Source of the DNA: Arthrobacter mobilis
GTDB taxonomy: Bacteria > Actinomycetota > Actinomycetes > Actinomycetales > Micrococcaceae
NCBI RefSeq assembly: GCF_012395835.1
Contig: NZ_JAAZSQ010000002.1
Location: 303,015 to 367,014 of the forward strand
DNA: 64,000 nt
Direction of reading: 5' to 3'
Below the pieces are notes generated by a model, which was given only the letters and a program-made list of their open reading frames with translations, was not told the origin of the DNA and made no database searches. Numbering within the stretch: the stretch's first letter is position 1; the number at the start of each line of letters is the position of its first letter. Below, in pieces: positions 26,401 through 34,101 of this stretch. The position numbers and the translations under genes are program-made.

Positions 26401-26697
26401 AGCGGGCGGACCTTCCACCAGATCGGGTTGCCCTACCACTGGGGCGTCGGGCAGGACGCCGTGGTTTCCGGCGACGCGGTCAACGACCTGCTCGGCGTGA
26501 CACTCGATCCGAACGTGCAGATCCAGGAGTCCAAGGCCGGGTCGTGCGACATCATCCCGGGGCGGCGGCCGCGTGGCGCCGCGCTCCTCTCGCTGATCGC
26601 CGAATACCAGACCCGTGCGGGGGTAACACCGGAGACCGGCAACCAGAAGCTCACCGGTCCCGGCCGGGCATCAGGCCATGAGACGAAGGAGAACTGA
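23401..26697 (+). CDS. fdhA: Selenocysteine-containing formate dehydrogenase, catalytic subunit
   Basis: A 1098-residue molybdopterin oxidoreductase that oxidises formate to CO2. The TGA at 23965-23967 is read as selenocysteine (residue 189): the protein continues in frame on both sides, ENQARI-Sec-HSATVPSLGTSFGRGG, aligning with the catalytic Sec of E. coli FdnG/FdhF. The N-terminal [4Fe-4S] cysteines are C50, C53, C57 and C85 (CPYCAVGC ... RLCPKG). Bis-MGD binding motifs such as VIQGSNMAECHPVGYQW and HVDPRFTRTSA follow. A SECIS hairpin lies right after the TGA, and selD, tRNA-Sec, selA and selB are downstream. There is no twin-arginine signal, so the subunit probably faces the cytoplasm. 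It must be annotated as one CDS, not two. Confidence 0.93.
23965..23967 (+). other. Selenocysteine codon (TGA) of fdhA
   Basis: In-frame TGA at codon 189, at the catalytic chalcogen position conserved in formate dehydrogenases. Confidence 0.93.
23970..24011 (+). promoter_or_regulatory. SECIS hairpin in fdhA
   Basis: Two-part stem starting 3 nt after the TGA. Upper stem GGTTCCC-AGTTT-GGGAACC (23979-23997) is perfect. Lower stem CTCCGCC (23970-23976) pairs with GGCGGGG (24005-24011) with one G-U pair. Position and shape fit bacterial SECIS elements bound by SelB; the loop sequence differs from the E. coli element, as expected between phyla. Confidence 0.8.
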
Positions 26698-27693
26698 ATG
26701 AACCGGCTGACCGAATCTCCGGACCATTTCAGGCACACCGGGCATCCTCGGAAGGGCTTCTTCACCGATACCTCGATCTGTATCGGGTGCAAGGCCTGCG
26801 AGGTCGCCTGCAAGGAATGGAACCGCAACCCCCACGACTCGGAATACGAACTGCTCGAGTCTTCCTATGACAACACCGGGTCTCTCGGAGCGGACACCTG
26901 GCGCCACGTCGCGTTCATCGAGCAGGACCGGGAGCAGATCGGCCGGGCCCGCGAATCCGGTCGGGCTCTTGTCAGTCTTGGCATGCCCAGCGTCGGCCCA
27001 CCGGGGCAGGATCAGGCGTCGAACCTGGCCGGTGCGGACACAACGCCGCCGGACACCCCCGACTTCCGGTGGCTCATGTCCTCCGATGTGTGCAAGCACT
27101 GCACCAACGCCGGGTGCCTCGACGTCTGTCCCACCGGTGCCTTGTTCCGCACGGAGCACGGAACCGTCGTCGTGCAGGACGATGTGTGCAACGGCTGCGG
27201 AACCTGCGTGGCGGGGTGCCCGTTCGGGGTGATCGAGCGGCGCCGCGACGGCACGGCAGGGCCGAAGACCGAGCGCGACTTCACTCCGGGGGAACAGGCC
27301 CCGACGCACAACGTCGGCGTCGCCCAGAAGTGCACCTTGTGCTACGACCGGATCGTTGACGGCCAGACGCCCGCGTGCGCCCAGACGTGCCCCACGACGT
27401 CGATCAAATACGGCGAGCGCGAGGACATGGTAGCCACCGCGAGGGAACGGGTGGCCGAGCTGCATGCGCAGGGGCTGACCGAGGCACGACTCTACGGAGC
27501 CAATGATTCCGACGGCGTCGGCGGCACCGGGTCCGTCTTCCTGCTGCTGGACGAACCGGAGGTGTACGGGCTGCCGCCGGACCCCCGGGTGCCCACAGCA
27601 GACCTGCCGCGCATGTTCAAGCGGGCGGGCATTGCCGCCGCCGGCATGCTGGCCGCCGCCACCGCGGCCTTCCTGGCTGGAGGCCGGGCTTGA
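26698..27693 (+). CDS. fdhB: Formate dehydrogenase iron-sulfur subunit
   Basis: A 331-residue electron-transfer subunit with four cysteine clusters for [4Fe-4S] centres: CIGCKACEVAC, CKHCTNAGCLDVC, CNGCGTCVAGC, and CTLC paired with CAQTC. A C-terminal hydrophobic helix (AGIAAAGMLAAATAAFLAGG, about 310-329) anchors it to the membrane, as in FdnH/FdoH. The ATG directly follows the fdhA stop codon. It passes electrons from FdhA to the NrfD-type subunit. Confidence 0.93.
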   Translation: MNRLTESPDHFRHTGHPRKGFFTDTSICIGCKACEVACKEWNRNPHDSEYELLESSYDNTGSLGADTWRHVAFIEQDREQIGRARESGRALVSLGMPSVGPPGQDQASNLAGADTTPPDTPDFRWLMSSDVCKHCTNAGCLDVCPTGALFRTEHGTVVVQDDVCNGCGTCVAGCPFGVIERRRDGTAGPKTERDFTPGEQAPTHNVGVAQKCTLCYDRIVDGQTPACAQTCPTTSIKYGEREDMVATARERVAELHAQGLTEARLYGANDSDGVGGTGSVFLLLDEPEVYGLPPDPRVPTADLPRMFKRAGIAAAGMLAAATAAFLAGGRA

Positions 27694-28772
27694 CGGTCTC
27701 CGACTTCGACGACTACCGCCCGGCCGAACCGCCGCGGCGGCGCAAGCGGGGCGGCAAGCGCCGTCGCGCCGGCGGGGGCGAGGGCCGCGGCGAAGTGCCG
27801 GTGGTCCCCGAGGCGGAATTCACTTCCTATTACGGCCGGCCGGTCGTCAAGCCGCCGCCGTGGGGAGACCCGATAGCCGTCTACCTCTTCCTGGGGGGAG
27901 TGGCCGGCGGCTCGGCGCTGCTCGGTGTCGGCGGGCAGATGACCGGCAAGCCGATACTGTGCCGCAACAGCCGCCTGGCTGCGCTCGCTGCCATCGGGGT
28001 GGGAGCTGTGGCGCTGGTGGAGGACCTGGGCCGCCCCGAGCGGTTCCTCAACATGCTGCGCACCATCAAGCCCACATCGCCGATGAGCCTGGGCTCGTGG
28101 ATTCTGACGGCCTTCAGCGCCGGTGCCGGAGTCTCAGCGGTTTCCGAGATCGACCGTATGACCGGCTCGCGACTGCCGCTCGGGCCGCTGCGCCGGCTGC
28201 TGCGGGGGCTTGAGGGGCCGGCGGGGGTGGAAGCCGCCGTGTTCGCGGCCCCGTTGTCCGCCTACACCGCGGTCCTGCTGTCGGACACCGCGAATCCAAC
28301 GTGGAACGCCGCGCGGGAGGATCTGCCCTTCGTCTTCGTCAGTTCTGCCAGTCTCGCCGCGGCGGGCCTGGCCATGATCACCACCCCGGTCAAGGAGACC
28401 GGGCCGGCCCGGGCACTGGCGGTGCTCGGAGTCGCCGGCGAGTTGATCGCGACCCGGTTCATGGAGAAGAACATGGACCCGGTCGCGGCCGAGCCCCTGC
28501 ACCTGGACGGGCCGGGGCGGATGCTCGCCTGGAGTGAACGGCTGGCCATCGCCGGCGGCATCGGCGCGCTGGTCGGCGGCCGGCACAGGCTTACCGCGGC
28601 AATATCGGGGGCGGTGCTGCTCGGCGCCTCGGCCCTGACCCGGTTCGGGATCCTGCGCGCCGGCATCCGCTCCGCTGAAAATCCCCGTTACACGATTGAA
28701 CCGCAGAAGAACCGGCTCGCCGCACGCCGCCGGGCAGGCATCATCCACGATTCGATCACGACCACCGAATGA
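27690..28772 (+). CDS. NrfD/PsrC-type membrane subunit of formate dehydrogenase
   Basis: A 360-residue integral membrane protein of the NrfD/polysulfide reductase C family. A strongly basic N-terminus (RRRKRGGKRRR) precedes about eight membrane segments, including 'VYLFLGGVAGGSALL' and 'MSLGSWILTAFSAGAG'. It replaces the cytochrome b subunit of FdnI-type enzymes and probably reduces menaquinone. The TTG start at 27690 overlaps the fdhB stop codon, so the three subunits are coupled. A palindromic repeat follows before selD converges. Confidence 0.85.
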   Translation: MTVSDFDDYRPAEPPRRRKRGGKRRRAGGGEGRGEVPVVPEAEFTSYYGRPVVKPPPWGDPIAVYLFLGGVAGGSALLGVGGQMTGKPILCRNSRLAALAAIGVGAVALVEDLGRPERFLNMLRTIKPTSPMSLGSWILTAFSAGAGVSAVSEIDRMTGSRLPLGPLRRLLRGLEGPAGVEAAVFAAPLSAYTAVLLSDTANPTWNAAREDLPFVFVSSASLAAAGLAMITTPVKETGPARALAVLGVAGELIATRFMEKNMDPVAAEPLHLDGPGRMLAWSERLAIAGGIGALVGGRHRLTAAISGAVLLGASALTRFGILRAGIRSAENPRYTIEPQKNRLAARRRAGIIHDSITTTE

Positions 28773-28797
28773 GCCGGCCAGCGGCCGCCCAGCTAGC

Positions 28798-28849
28798 GCC
28801 GAGGGTCCCGCCGCGAGCGAAGCGAGCGGTGCGAAGGCGCGACGCGCTA
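28798..28849. repeat. Interspersed palindromic repeat R1
   Basis: About 52 bp with a CGAGCGAAGCGAG core, a GCCGAGGG left flank and GCTAG at the right. It runs into the selD stop codon. Related to R2 (29876), R3 (48321) and, inverted, R4 (49084). Confidence 0.65.
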
Positions 28850-29860
28850 GCGCACCTCGATTCCCGGGCCCTCGGTCGTGTGTCCCACGACGGGGTGCCC
28901 GGGCAGTTCGCCCACCACGAGCAAGCCGCCGGAGGTCTGGGCATCGGCGAGCATCAGCAGGTCCTCCTCGGAAACCCCCGGCCCCGGCCGCAGATGGGGA
29001 CGGACCCATTCCAGATTGCGCCGCGTTCCCCCGGAGATGAAGCCGTCCCGCAGCGCTTCGCGGGCGCCGGAGACCAGGGGCACCGCGCTTCGGTCGATGA
29101 CCGCGCCGACGCCGGATGCCCGGCACATCTTGTACAGATGGCCCAGCAGGCCGAAACCGGTGACATCTGTTGCGGCCCGGAGACCGCGCTGCACGGCTGC
29201 CTCGGCGGCCTCGCGGTTCAACTGCACCATCGTCGCGATGGCCTCGGCGAAGACCTCGCCGGTTTGCTTGTGCCGGTTGTTCAGCAAGCCCAGGCCGATT
29301 GGCTTGGTCAGCGTGAGCGGCAGCCCGGGCCGGGCAGCATCGTTGCGAAGCAGCTTGCCGGGGTCGGCGACGCCGGTCACCGCCATTCCGTATTTGGGCT
29401 CCGGGTCATCGACTGAGTGCCCTCCCGTCACCGGGCAGCCAGCTTCGGCGGCCACTGCCAGCCCGCCGCGCAGAACCTCGGCCAGCAACTCCATCGGCAG
29501 TACGTCCCGCGGCCAGCCGACAAGATTGATGGCGCTGACGGGACGTCCGCCCATGGCATAGATATCGGAAATGGCGTTCGCTGCCGCGATCCGGCCCCAG
29601 TCGTAGGCGTCATCGACCACTGGAGTGAAGAAATCCGCCGTCGAGAGCACCGCGAGGTCGTCGCCGACCAGCACGGCCGAGGCATCATCACCGTCGTCGA
29701 GCCCCACCAGAACGTCCGGGTGGGTCTGTCCGGCCAGGCCACGGACAGCATCCTCGAGCTCCCCGGGGGGAATCTTGCAGGCGCATCCTCCGCCATGCGC
29801 ATAGCCGGTGAGCCGGACCGCTCCGGACTGTTCTTGATTTACGGCCATGATCCCGTCCAT
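28847..29860 (-). CDS. selD: Selenide, water dikinase (selenophosphate synthetase)
   Basis: A 337-residue enzyme making selenophosphate, the selenium donor, from selenide and ATP. The glycine-rich N-terminal loop AHGGGCACKIPPGEL carries the catalytic Cys (often Sec in other organisms) and the nearby Lys. 'DDASAVLVGDDLAVLSTADFF', 'AANAISDIYAMGG' and 'GGHSVDDPEPKYG' are family signatures. The start at 29860 fits TAGACT seven bases upstream on the minus strand; MAVNQ at 29848 is possible. It is divergent from tRNA-Sec. Confidence 0.95.
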   Translation of the reverse strand: MDGIMAVNQEQSGAVRLTGYAHGGGCACKIPPGELEDAVRGLAGQTHPDVLVGLDDGDDASAVLVGDDLAVLSTADFFTPVVDDAYDWGRIAAANAISDIYAMGGRPVSAINLVGWPRDVLPMELLAEVLRGGLAVAAEAGCPVTGGHSVDDPEPKYGMAVTGVADPGKLLRNDAARPGLPLTLTKPIGLGLLNNRHKQTGEVFAEAIATMVQLNREAAEAAVQRGLRAATDVTGFGLLGHLYKMCRASGVGAVIDRSAVPLVSGAREALRDGFISGGTRRNLEWVRPHLRPGPGVSEEDLLMLADAQTSGGLLVVGELPGHPVVGHTTEGPGIEVR

Positions 29861-29873
29861 GGCCCTCAGTCTA
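29861..29873 (-). promoter_or_regulatory. selD -10 element, leaderless
   Basis: TAGACT on the minus strand (29873-29868), seven bases before the ATG at 29860. Its -35 region would fall in repeat R2. Confidence 0.55.
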
Positions 29874-29875
29874 GG

Positions 29876-29932
29876 AGCCGAGGGCCCCGCTGCGAAGCGA
29901 AGCGAGCAGCGGCAGGCGACGACGACGCTAGG
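29876..29932. repeat. Interspersed palindromic repeat R2
   Basis: About 57 bp, GCCGAGGGCCCCGCTGCGAA, then GCGAAGCGAGCAGCGG and a GCTAGG end. It lies between the divergent selD and tRNA-Sec promoters. Confidence 0.65.
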
Positions 29933-29947
29933 AAAGTCGGGCAGTGT

Positions 29948-29953
29948 TAGCAT
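29948..29953 (+). promoter_or_regulatory. tRNA-Sec -10 element
   Basis: TAGCAT six bases before the first base of mature tRNA-Sec, predicting transcription from, or within one or two bases of, the mature 5' end. Confidence 0.5.
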
Positions 29954-29959
29954 CCTTTT

Positions 29960-30054
29960 GGAGGCGTCCGGGTCCTGGTGGGCCCCCCGGTCTTCAAAAC
30001 CGGTGAGGCCGAGTAGCTCGGTCTGGCGGGTTCGATTCCCGTCCGCCTCCGCCA
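29960..30054 (+). tRNA. selC: Selenocysteine tRNA (anticodon TCA)
   Basis: A 95-nt tRNA with a CCA end encoded. Acceptor GGAGGCG (29960-29966) pairs with CGCCTCC (30044-30050), discriminator G, then CCA. The anticodon stem CCGGT/ACCGG holds loop CTTCAAA with anticodon TCA at 29994-29996. The long D arm and long variable arm (GGCCGAG-TAG-CTCGGTC) are typical of tRNA-Sec. T arm CGGGTTCGATTCCCG. It lies between divergent selD and selA, the standard sel gene arrangement, and decodes the TGA in fdhA. Confidence 0.96.
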
Positions 30055-30090
30055 ACTGCCGCAGCTGAAGGCGATCCCCAAAGGAGGGCC

Positions 30091-31416
30091 GTGGGCACAA
30101 ACGACCCGCGCAGACTTATTCCGCGCACGGATCGGCTGCTCGCACACCCGGAGCTTCGACGCGCCCGGGGGCGCCTCGGCGATGAGGTGATCCGCTCCAT
30201 CGTCCAGGACATCCAGGACCAGGCACGCTCCGGCGAGCTCGCGCCCGAGGACGTCGAACCGGAGATCCTGGCCGCGGTATCATCCCGCGCGGCCACATCA
30301 TTGCGGCCGGTGCTCAACGCCACCGGCGTCATCGTGCACACCAATCTGGGACGTGCCCCGCTGTCGGAGTCCGCCCGGCGGGCCTTGCTCACGGCGGCCG
30401 GTTATGTCGACGTCGAAATGGACTTGCCGTCCGGGACGCGCTCCCGGCGCGGGGCCGGAGCGCGTCAGGCACTGATGCGGACCTGTCCCGCTGCCGAGGA
30501 CGCGCTGGCAGTGAACAACGGCGCGGCCGCCCTGCTACTGGCCACCACCGCCCTGGCCGGAACCGGCGAGGTGGTCGTCAGCCGCGGGGAGCTTGTCGAA
30601 ATTGGCGCGGGCTTCAGGCTTCCCGAACTGATCGAATCGACCGGTGCCCGTTTGCGGGAAGTGGGCACCACCAACCGGACGCACCTGAGCGACTACGAGT
30701 CCGCCATAGGGGCACAGACCGGCTGTCTGCTCAAGGTCCACCCGAGCAATTTCCGGATCAGCGGCTTCACCTCCGGCGTCGGCGTGAGTGAACTCCGGTC
30801 TCTGGCCGATGAACATGATGTCCCCTTGGTGGTGGACCTGGGCAGCGGTCTGCTCGCCCCGGACCCCGTGCTGCCCGAGGAACCCGATGTCGCAAGTGCG
30901 CTGGTATCCGGTGCCGACGTCGTCATTGCCAGCGGTGACAAACTCCTGGGCGGCCCGCAGGCGGGGCTCCTGCTGGGCCGCGCCGAAGTGATTGCCAGGC
31001 TGGCGCGCCATCCGCTGGCCCGGGCGCTGCGGGCGGACAAACTGGCGCTGGCCGCGCTGGAAGCGACCGTCTCCGGGGAGGCTCCGCCGGTGACCGCCGC
31101 CCTGCACGCCGACCCGGTGCGGCTCCGCGGGCGCACCGAGGCGCTCGCGGAGGCCGTGGGCTGCGCCGTCGTCGAGCACGACGGCAGGGTCGGGGGTGGG
31201 GGAGCGCCAGGCGTGCCGCTGCCCGGTTGGGCCGTCCGGCTCCCCGAGGGCGCGGCCCGGTTGCTGCGCACGGGCAGTCCGGCGGTGCTGCCCCGGGTCC
31301 ACGGCGGCGCCTGCCTGGTGGATCTGCGGTGCATCCCGGAGGACGAGGATGAACGGCTGGCCGACGCTGTGCGGGCAGCCCTGGCGCACCAACCGCTCGG
31401 AACCGAAGGCAGCTGA
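30091..31416 (+). CDS. selA: L-seryl-tRNA(Sec) selenium transferase
   Basis: A 441-residue PLP enzyme that converts Ser-tRNA-Sec to Sec-tRNA-Sec with selenophosphate. The N-terminal tRNA-binding helical region ends before VLNATGVIVHTNLGRAPL; 'AVNNGAAALLLATTALA' and the PLP lysine in SGDKLLGGPQAGLLLG are conserved. The GTG start at 30091 follows AAAGGAGG at short spacing. selB begins 2 bp after its stop codon. Confidence 0.95.
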   Translation: MGTNDPRRLIPRTDRLLAHPELRRARGRLGDEVIRSIVQDIQDQARSGELAPEDVEPEILAAVSSRAATSLRPVLNATGVIVHTNLGRAPLSESARRALLTAAGYVDVEMDLPSGTRSRRGAGARQALMRTCPAAEDALAVNNGAAALLLATTALAGTGEVVVSRGELVEIGAGFRLPELIESTGARLREVGTTNRTHLSDYESAIGAQTGCLLKVHPSNFRISGFTSGVGVSELRSLADEHDVPLVVDLGSGLLAPDPVLPEEPDVASALVSGADVVIASGDKLLGGPQAGLLLGRAEVIARLARHPLARALRADKLALAALEATVSGEAPPVTAALHADPVRLRGRTEALAEAVGCAVVEHDGRVGGGGAPGVPLPGWAVRLPEGAARLLRTGSPAVLPRVHGGACLVDLRCIPEDEDERLADAVRAALAHQPLGTEGS

Positions 31417-31418
31417 AG

Positions 31419-33206
31419 ATGTTCGTGGTGGCCACCGCCGGGCATGTCGATCACGGCAAGAGCACCCTGGTGCGCGCGCTGACCGGGATGGAGCCCGACC
31501 GGTGGGCCGAGGAGCGCCGCCGCGGACTGACGATTGACTTGGGGTTCGCGTGGACCAGGCTGGCATCGGGCCGGGATGTGGCGTTCGTGGACGTCCCCGG
31601 GCATGAACGGTTCCTCGGCAACATGCTGGCCGGGCTGGGGCCGGCGCCCGCCGTGTGTTTCGTCGTCGCCGCCGACGAAGGCTGGCAGGCCCAGTCCAGC
31701 GACCATCGCGACGCCGTCGCAGCCCTGGGGATCAGCCACGGGATCGTGGTGCTGACCCGCAGCGACCGCGCACCCGGCGGCGCTGGCGAGGTACTCGCGC
31801 GGGTGCGGGCCGAACTTGCGGGCACCGGGTTGCGCGACGCGCCGGCCGTCGCCGTGTCCGCGGTCGACGGGACCGGGCTCGACGAGCTGCGCAGTGCACT
31901 GGATGACATGCTGGCGTCCTTGCCCGCGCCGGAGCCGGACGCCCGCGTCCGGTTGTGGATCGACCGGTCGTTCACCATCAGCGGCGCCGGAACGGTGGTG
32001 ACCGGAACCTTGACGGCCGGCACGCTCGCCCAGGGCGACCGTTTGCTGCTCGTCGGCCACGCCGGCGCCAGACCGGTGTCGGTTCGGGCCCTGCACAGCT
32101 GCAACCTGGCCGCTGGCTCCATCGGCCCCACCAGCCGTGTCGCGGTCAACCTCCGGTCCGGGCCGTCCGCAGACGCCATCCACCGCGGCGACGTTCTCCT
32201 CGCCGAGGACAGCTGGCCGGTGGTGGACACCGTCGACGTCCGGCGCACCATGGGTGCCTCTTTCGCAGACGCGCCCGGGCAGCTGCTCGTCCACATCGGC
32301 AGCGCCGCCGTGCCGGGCCGGATGCGCCCGTTCGGTGCGGACCACGCCCGCCTGACCCTCGACCGTCCGGTTCCCCTCGAACTGGGCGACCGTCTGGTGC
32401 TGCGGGCGACCGGTAGCCGGTCGGTCCTGGCCGGGGCGCAGATTCTCGACGTCGAACCGCCCGCGCTCGACCGCCGCGGCGACAGCAGCCGGCGGGCCGC
32501 AGTCCTCGCAGCCATGTCGCCCCGCGGGGACGCACTGGCGGAAGTGGCTCGCCGGGGCGCGGTCCGTGTCGAACAATTGCGCCGGATGGGGGTTTCCGGT
32601 CTGGCCCGGGTGCCCGACGGGGTGAGGGTTTTCGGCGAGTGGTGGGTGCACGAACCGGTCTTCGACGCGTGGCGACGGCGGCTGCGCAGCGCCGTGGAGC
32701 AACTCGGCGAGCAGGACCCGCTGGCGGCCGGGCTCTCCCGCGGAGCCGCCATGGACCTGATCGGACCGGCTGGCGGCGCGCTGTTGGAAGCGGTCGTCCG
32801 GGAATCGGGACTGGAGTACCGTGCGGGCTTCATCAATCTCCCAGGGCAGCGCCAGGACCTCGGCGCGGCCGAGGCCGGGATCGGCGCGCTGGAGAAACGG
32901 CTGAAGATTGCGCCGTTCGCCGCCCCCGAAGCCCACGACCTGACCGCCCTCGGCCTGGGCGCCCGCGAACTGGCGGCAGCTGAGCGCAGCGGCCGTCTGC
33001 TGAGGCTCGGCGACGGCGTCGTCCTGCTGCCGCGGGCACCTGCCCTGGCCATGCGCGAGCTCGCCGCCTTGCCACAGCCGTTCACAACCAGTGAGGCGCG
33101 TAAGGCGTTGGGCACCACCCGGCGGGTCGCGATCCCGCTACTGGAGTACCTCGACAGCCGAGGGTGGACCCGGCGACTCGACGCGACCCGGCGCACCATC
33201 GCCTGA
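31419..33206 (+). CDS. selB: Selenocysteine-specific elongation factor
   Basis: A 595-residue translation factor that brings Sec-tRNA-Sec to the ribosome at TGA codons marked by a SECIS. GTPase motifs: G1 AGHVDHGKST near residue 7, G3 DVPGHERF, G4-like TRSD. EF-Tu-like domains II/III follow, then about 250 residues of winged-helix domains that bind the SECIS RNA (about 350-595). It completes the selenocysteine set within 10 kb of the only visible selenoprotein gene. A degenerate ychF-tail repeat lies 40 bp after its stop codon. Confidence 0.95.
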   Translation: MFVVATAGHVDHGKSTLVRALTGMEPDRWAEERRRGLTIDLGFAWTRLASGRDVAFVDVPGHERFLGNMLAGLGPAPAVCFVVAADEGWQAQSSDHRDAVAALGISHGIVVLTRSDRAPGGAGEVLARVRAELAGTGLRDAPAVAVSAVDGTGLDELRSALDDMLASLPAPEPDARVRLWIDRSFTISGAGTVVTGTLTAGTLAQGDRLLLVGHAGARPVSVRALHSCNLAAGSIGPTSRVAVNLRSGPSADAIHRGDVLLAEDSWPVVDTVDVRRTMGASFADAPGQLLVHIGSAAVPGRMRPFGADHARLTLDRPVPLELGDRLVLRATGSRSVLAGAQILDVEPPALDRRGDSSRRAAVLAAMSPRGDALAEVARRGAVRVEQLRRMGVSGLARVPDGVRVFGEWWVHEPVFDAWRRRLRSAVEQLGEQDPLAAGLSRGAAMDLIGPAGGALLEAVVRESGLEYRAGFINLPGQRQDLGAAEAGIGALEKRLKIAPFAAPEAHDLTALGLGARELAAAERSGRLLRLGDGVVLLPRAPALAMRELAALPQPFTTSEARKALGTTRRVAIPLLEYLDSRGWTRRLDATRRTIA

Positions 33207-33245
33207 GGTTGGAAGCGGGGACGGGCGCGGTGATGGCACTTCTCC

Positions 33246-33282
33246 GCTGCGGAACGCAGTCGGGTTCCGGTTCAATGTCCAG
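33246..33282 (+). repeat. Degenerate ychF 3'-end repeat, copy 4
   Basis: A 37-bp stretch in the same orientation as copies 1-3, matching copy 3 at about 27 of 37 positions. It reads LRNAVGFRFNVQR in one frame, against LRNVVEFRFNVY for copy 3. No strong terminator hairpin follows it. Confidence 0.55.
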
Positions 33283-33339
33283 CGCTAATGACGCGGCGCG
33301 TGGCCGGCAGGGGGCTTCTGTTCTGCACTCCCGGCTCGT

Positions 33340-33352
33340 TAGCATGTCGCGC
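33340..33352 (+). promoter_or_regulatory. VOC gene -10 element, leaderless
   Basis: TAGCAT at 33340-33345, seven bases before the ATG at 33353. Confidence 0.55.
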
Positions 33353-33817
33353 ATGGCCATCAAACTTGAGAACGTCGGTATCGCCGTTCGCGACCTCGAC
33401 GCAACGATCGCCTTTTTCACCGACCTCGGTCTTACGGTTGTCGGCCGTGACACGGTCAGCGGAGAGTGGACCGACACCGCTGTCGGACTTGACTGCAACC
33501 ACGCCAACATCGCGATGCTCCAGACCCCGGACGGTCACGGTCGACTCGAGCTCTTCGAATACATCCACCCTGAAGCGATCGAGACGGAACCCACCCGCCC
33601 CAACGAGATTGGCATGCACCGCGTCGCCTTCTCGGTCGATGATTTGGACAAGGCCCTTGAGATAGCCGCGAAACATGGCTGCCGTCCGCTTCGCGGCGTG
33701 GCGACCTATGAGGACCTCTACAGGCTCACATACGTCCGCGGTCCCAGCGGCATCATCGTGATGCTCGCTGAGGAACTGAAGGGAGAAATGACGGCTGATC
33801 GGCCGTCCTCTGGCTGA
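33353..33817 (+). CDS. VOC-superfamily protein (glyoxalase/bleomycin-resistance fold)
   Basis: A 154-residue protein with two beta-alpha-beta-beta-beta modules of the vicinal-oxygen-chelate fold: 'KLENVGIAVRDLDATIAFFTDLGL' and 'GMHRVAFSVDDLDKALEIAAKHG'. The metal-ligand pattern (H or Q, E) appears as ELFEYIHP and the C-terminal VRGPSGIIVMLAEEL. Family members include glyoxalases, dioxygenases and resistance proteins; no substrate can be assigned. GC is lower than its neighbours. It sits just outside the last att-like repeat, so it may belong to the accessory region or to the chromosome. Confidence 0.8.
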   Translation: MAIKLENVGIAVRDLDATIAFFTDLGLTVVGRDTVSGEWTDTAVGLDCNHANIAMLQTPDGHGRLELFEYIHPEAIETEPTRPNEIGMHRVAFSVDDLDKALEIAAKHGCRPLRGVATYEDLYRLTYVRGPSGIIVMLAEELKGEMTADRPSSG

Positions 33818-34101
33818 GGGGGAGTTCGCCCGTCGCTGGCGGGGCATGGACAAGGTCATGGTGTCCTCGACCATGACGGGCGAAGAGCTCACTTCGGACT
33901 GGTTTTTCGTTGCAGCTGCATAACGATCCGTTTTTGAAACGACCCTTTGATACCCGCTGGTTCCTGCCGGGGGCTACTCTCTTAGGCATGTGAGGCGCGC
34001 CACTGGCGGCAGGCCGCCGGCCGGCAGCTACTATGAAGGCGAGCCAGTCCTTCCGCGCAAGCGTTTGGGACACTTTCTACACTCATGATCAAGGAGGCGG
34101 A

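Noticed and set aside
23998-26439. 813-codon open frame antisense to fdhA
   Set aside because: High-GC shadow frame; no recognisable domains, and the plus strand encodes a clear enzyme.
30693-32936. 747-codon open frame antisense to selA and selB
   Set aside because: Shadow of two well-conserved genes.
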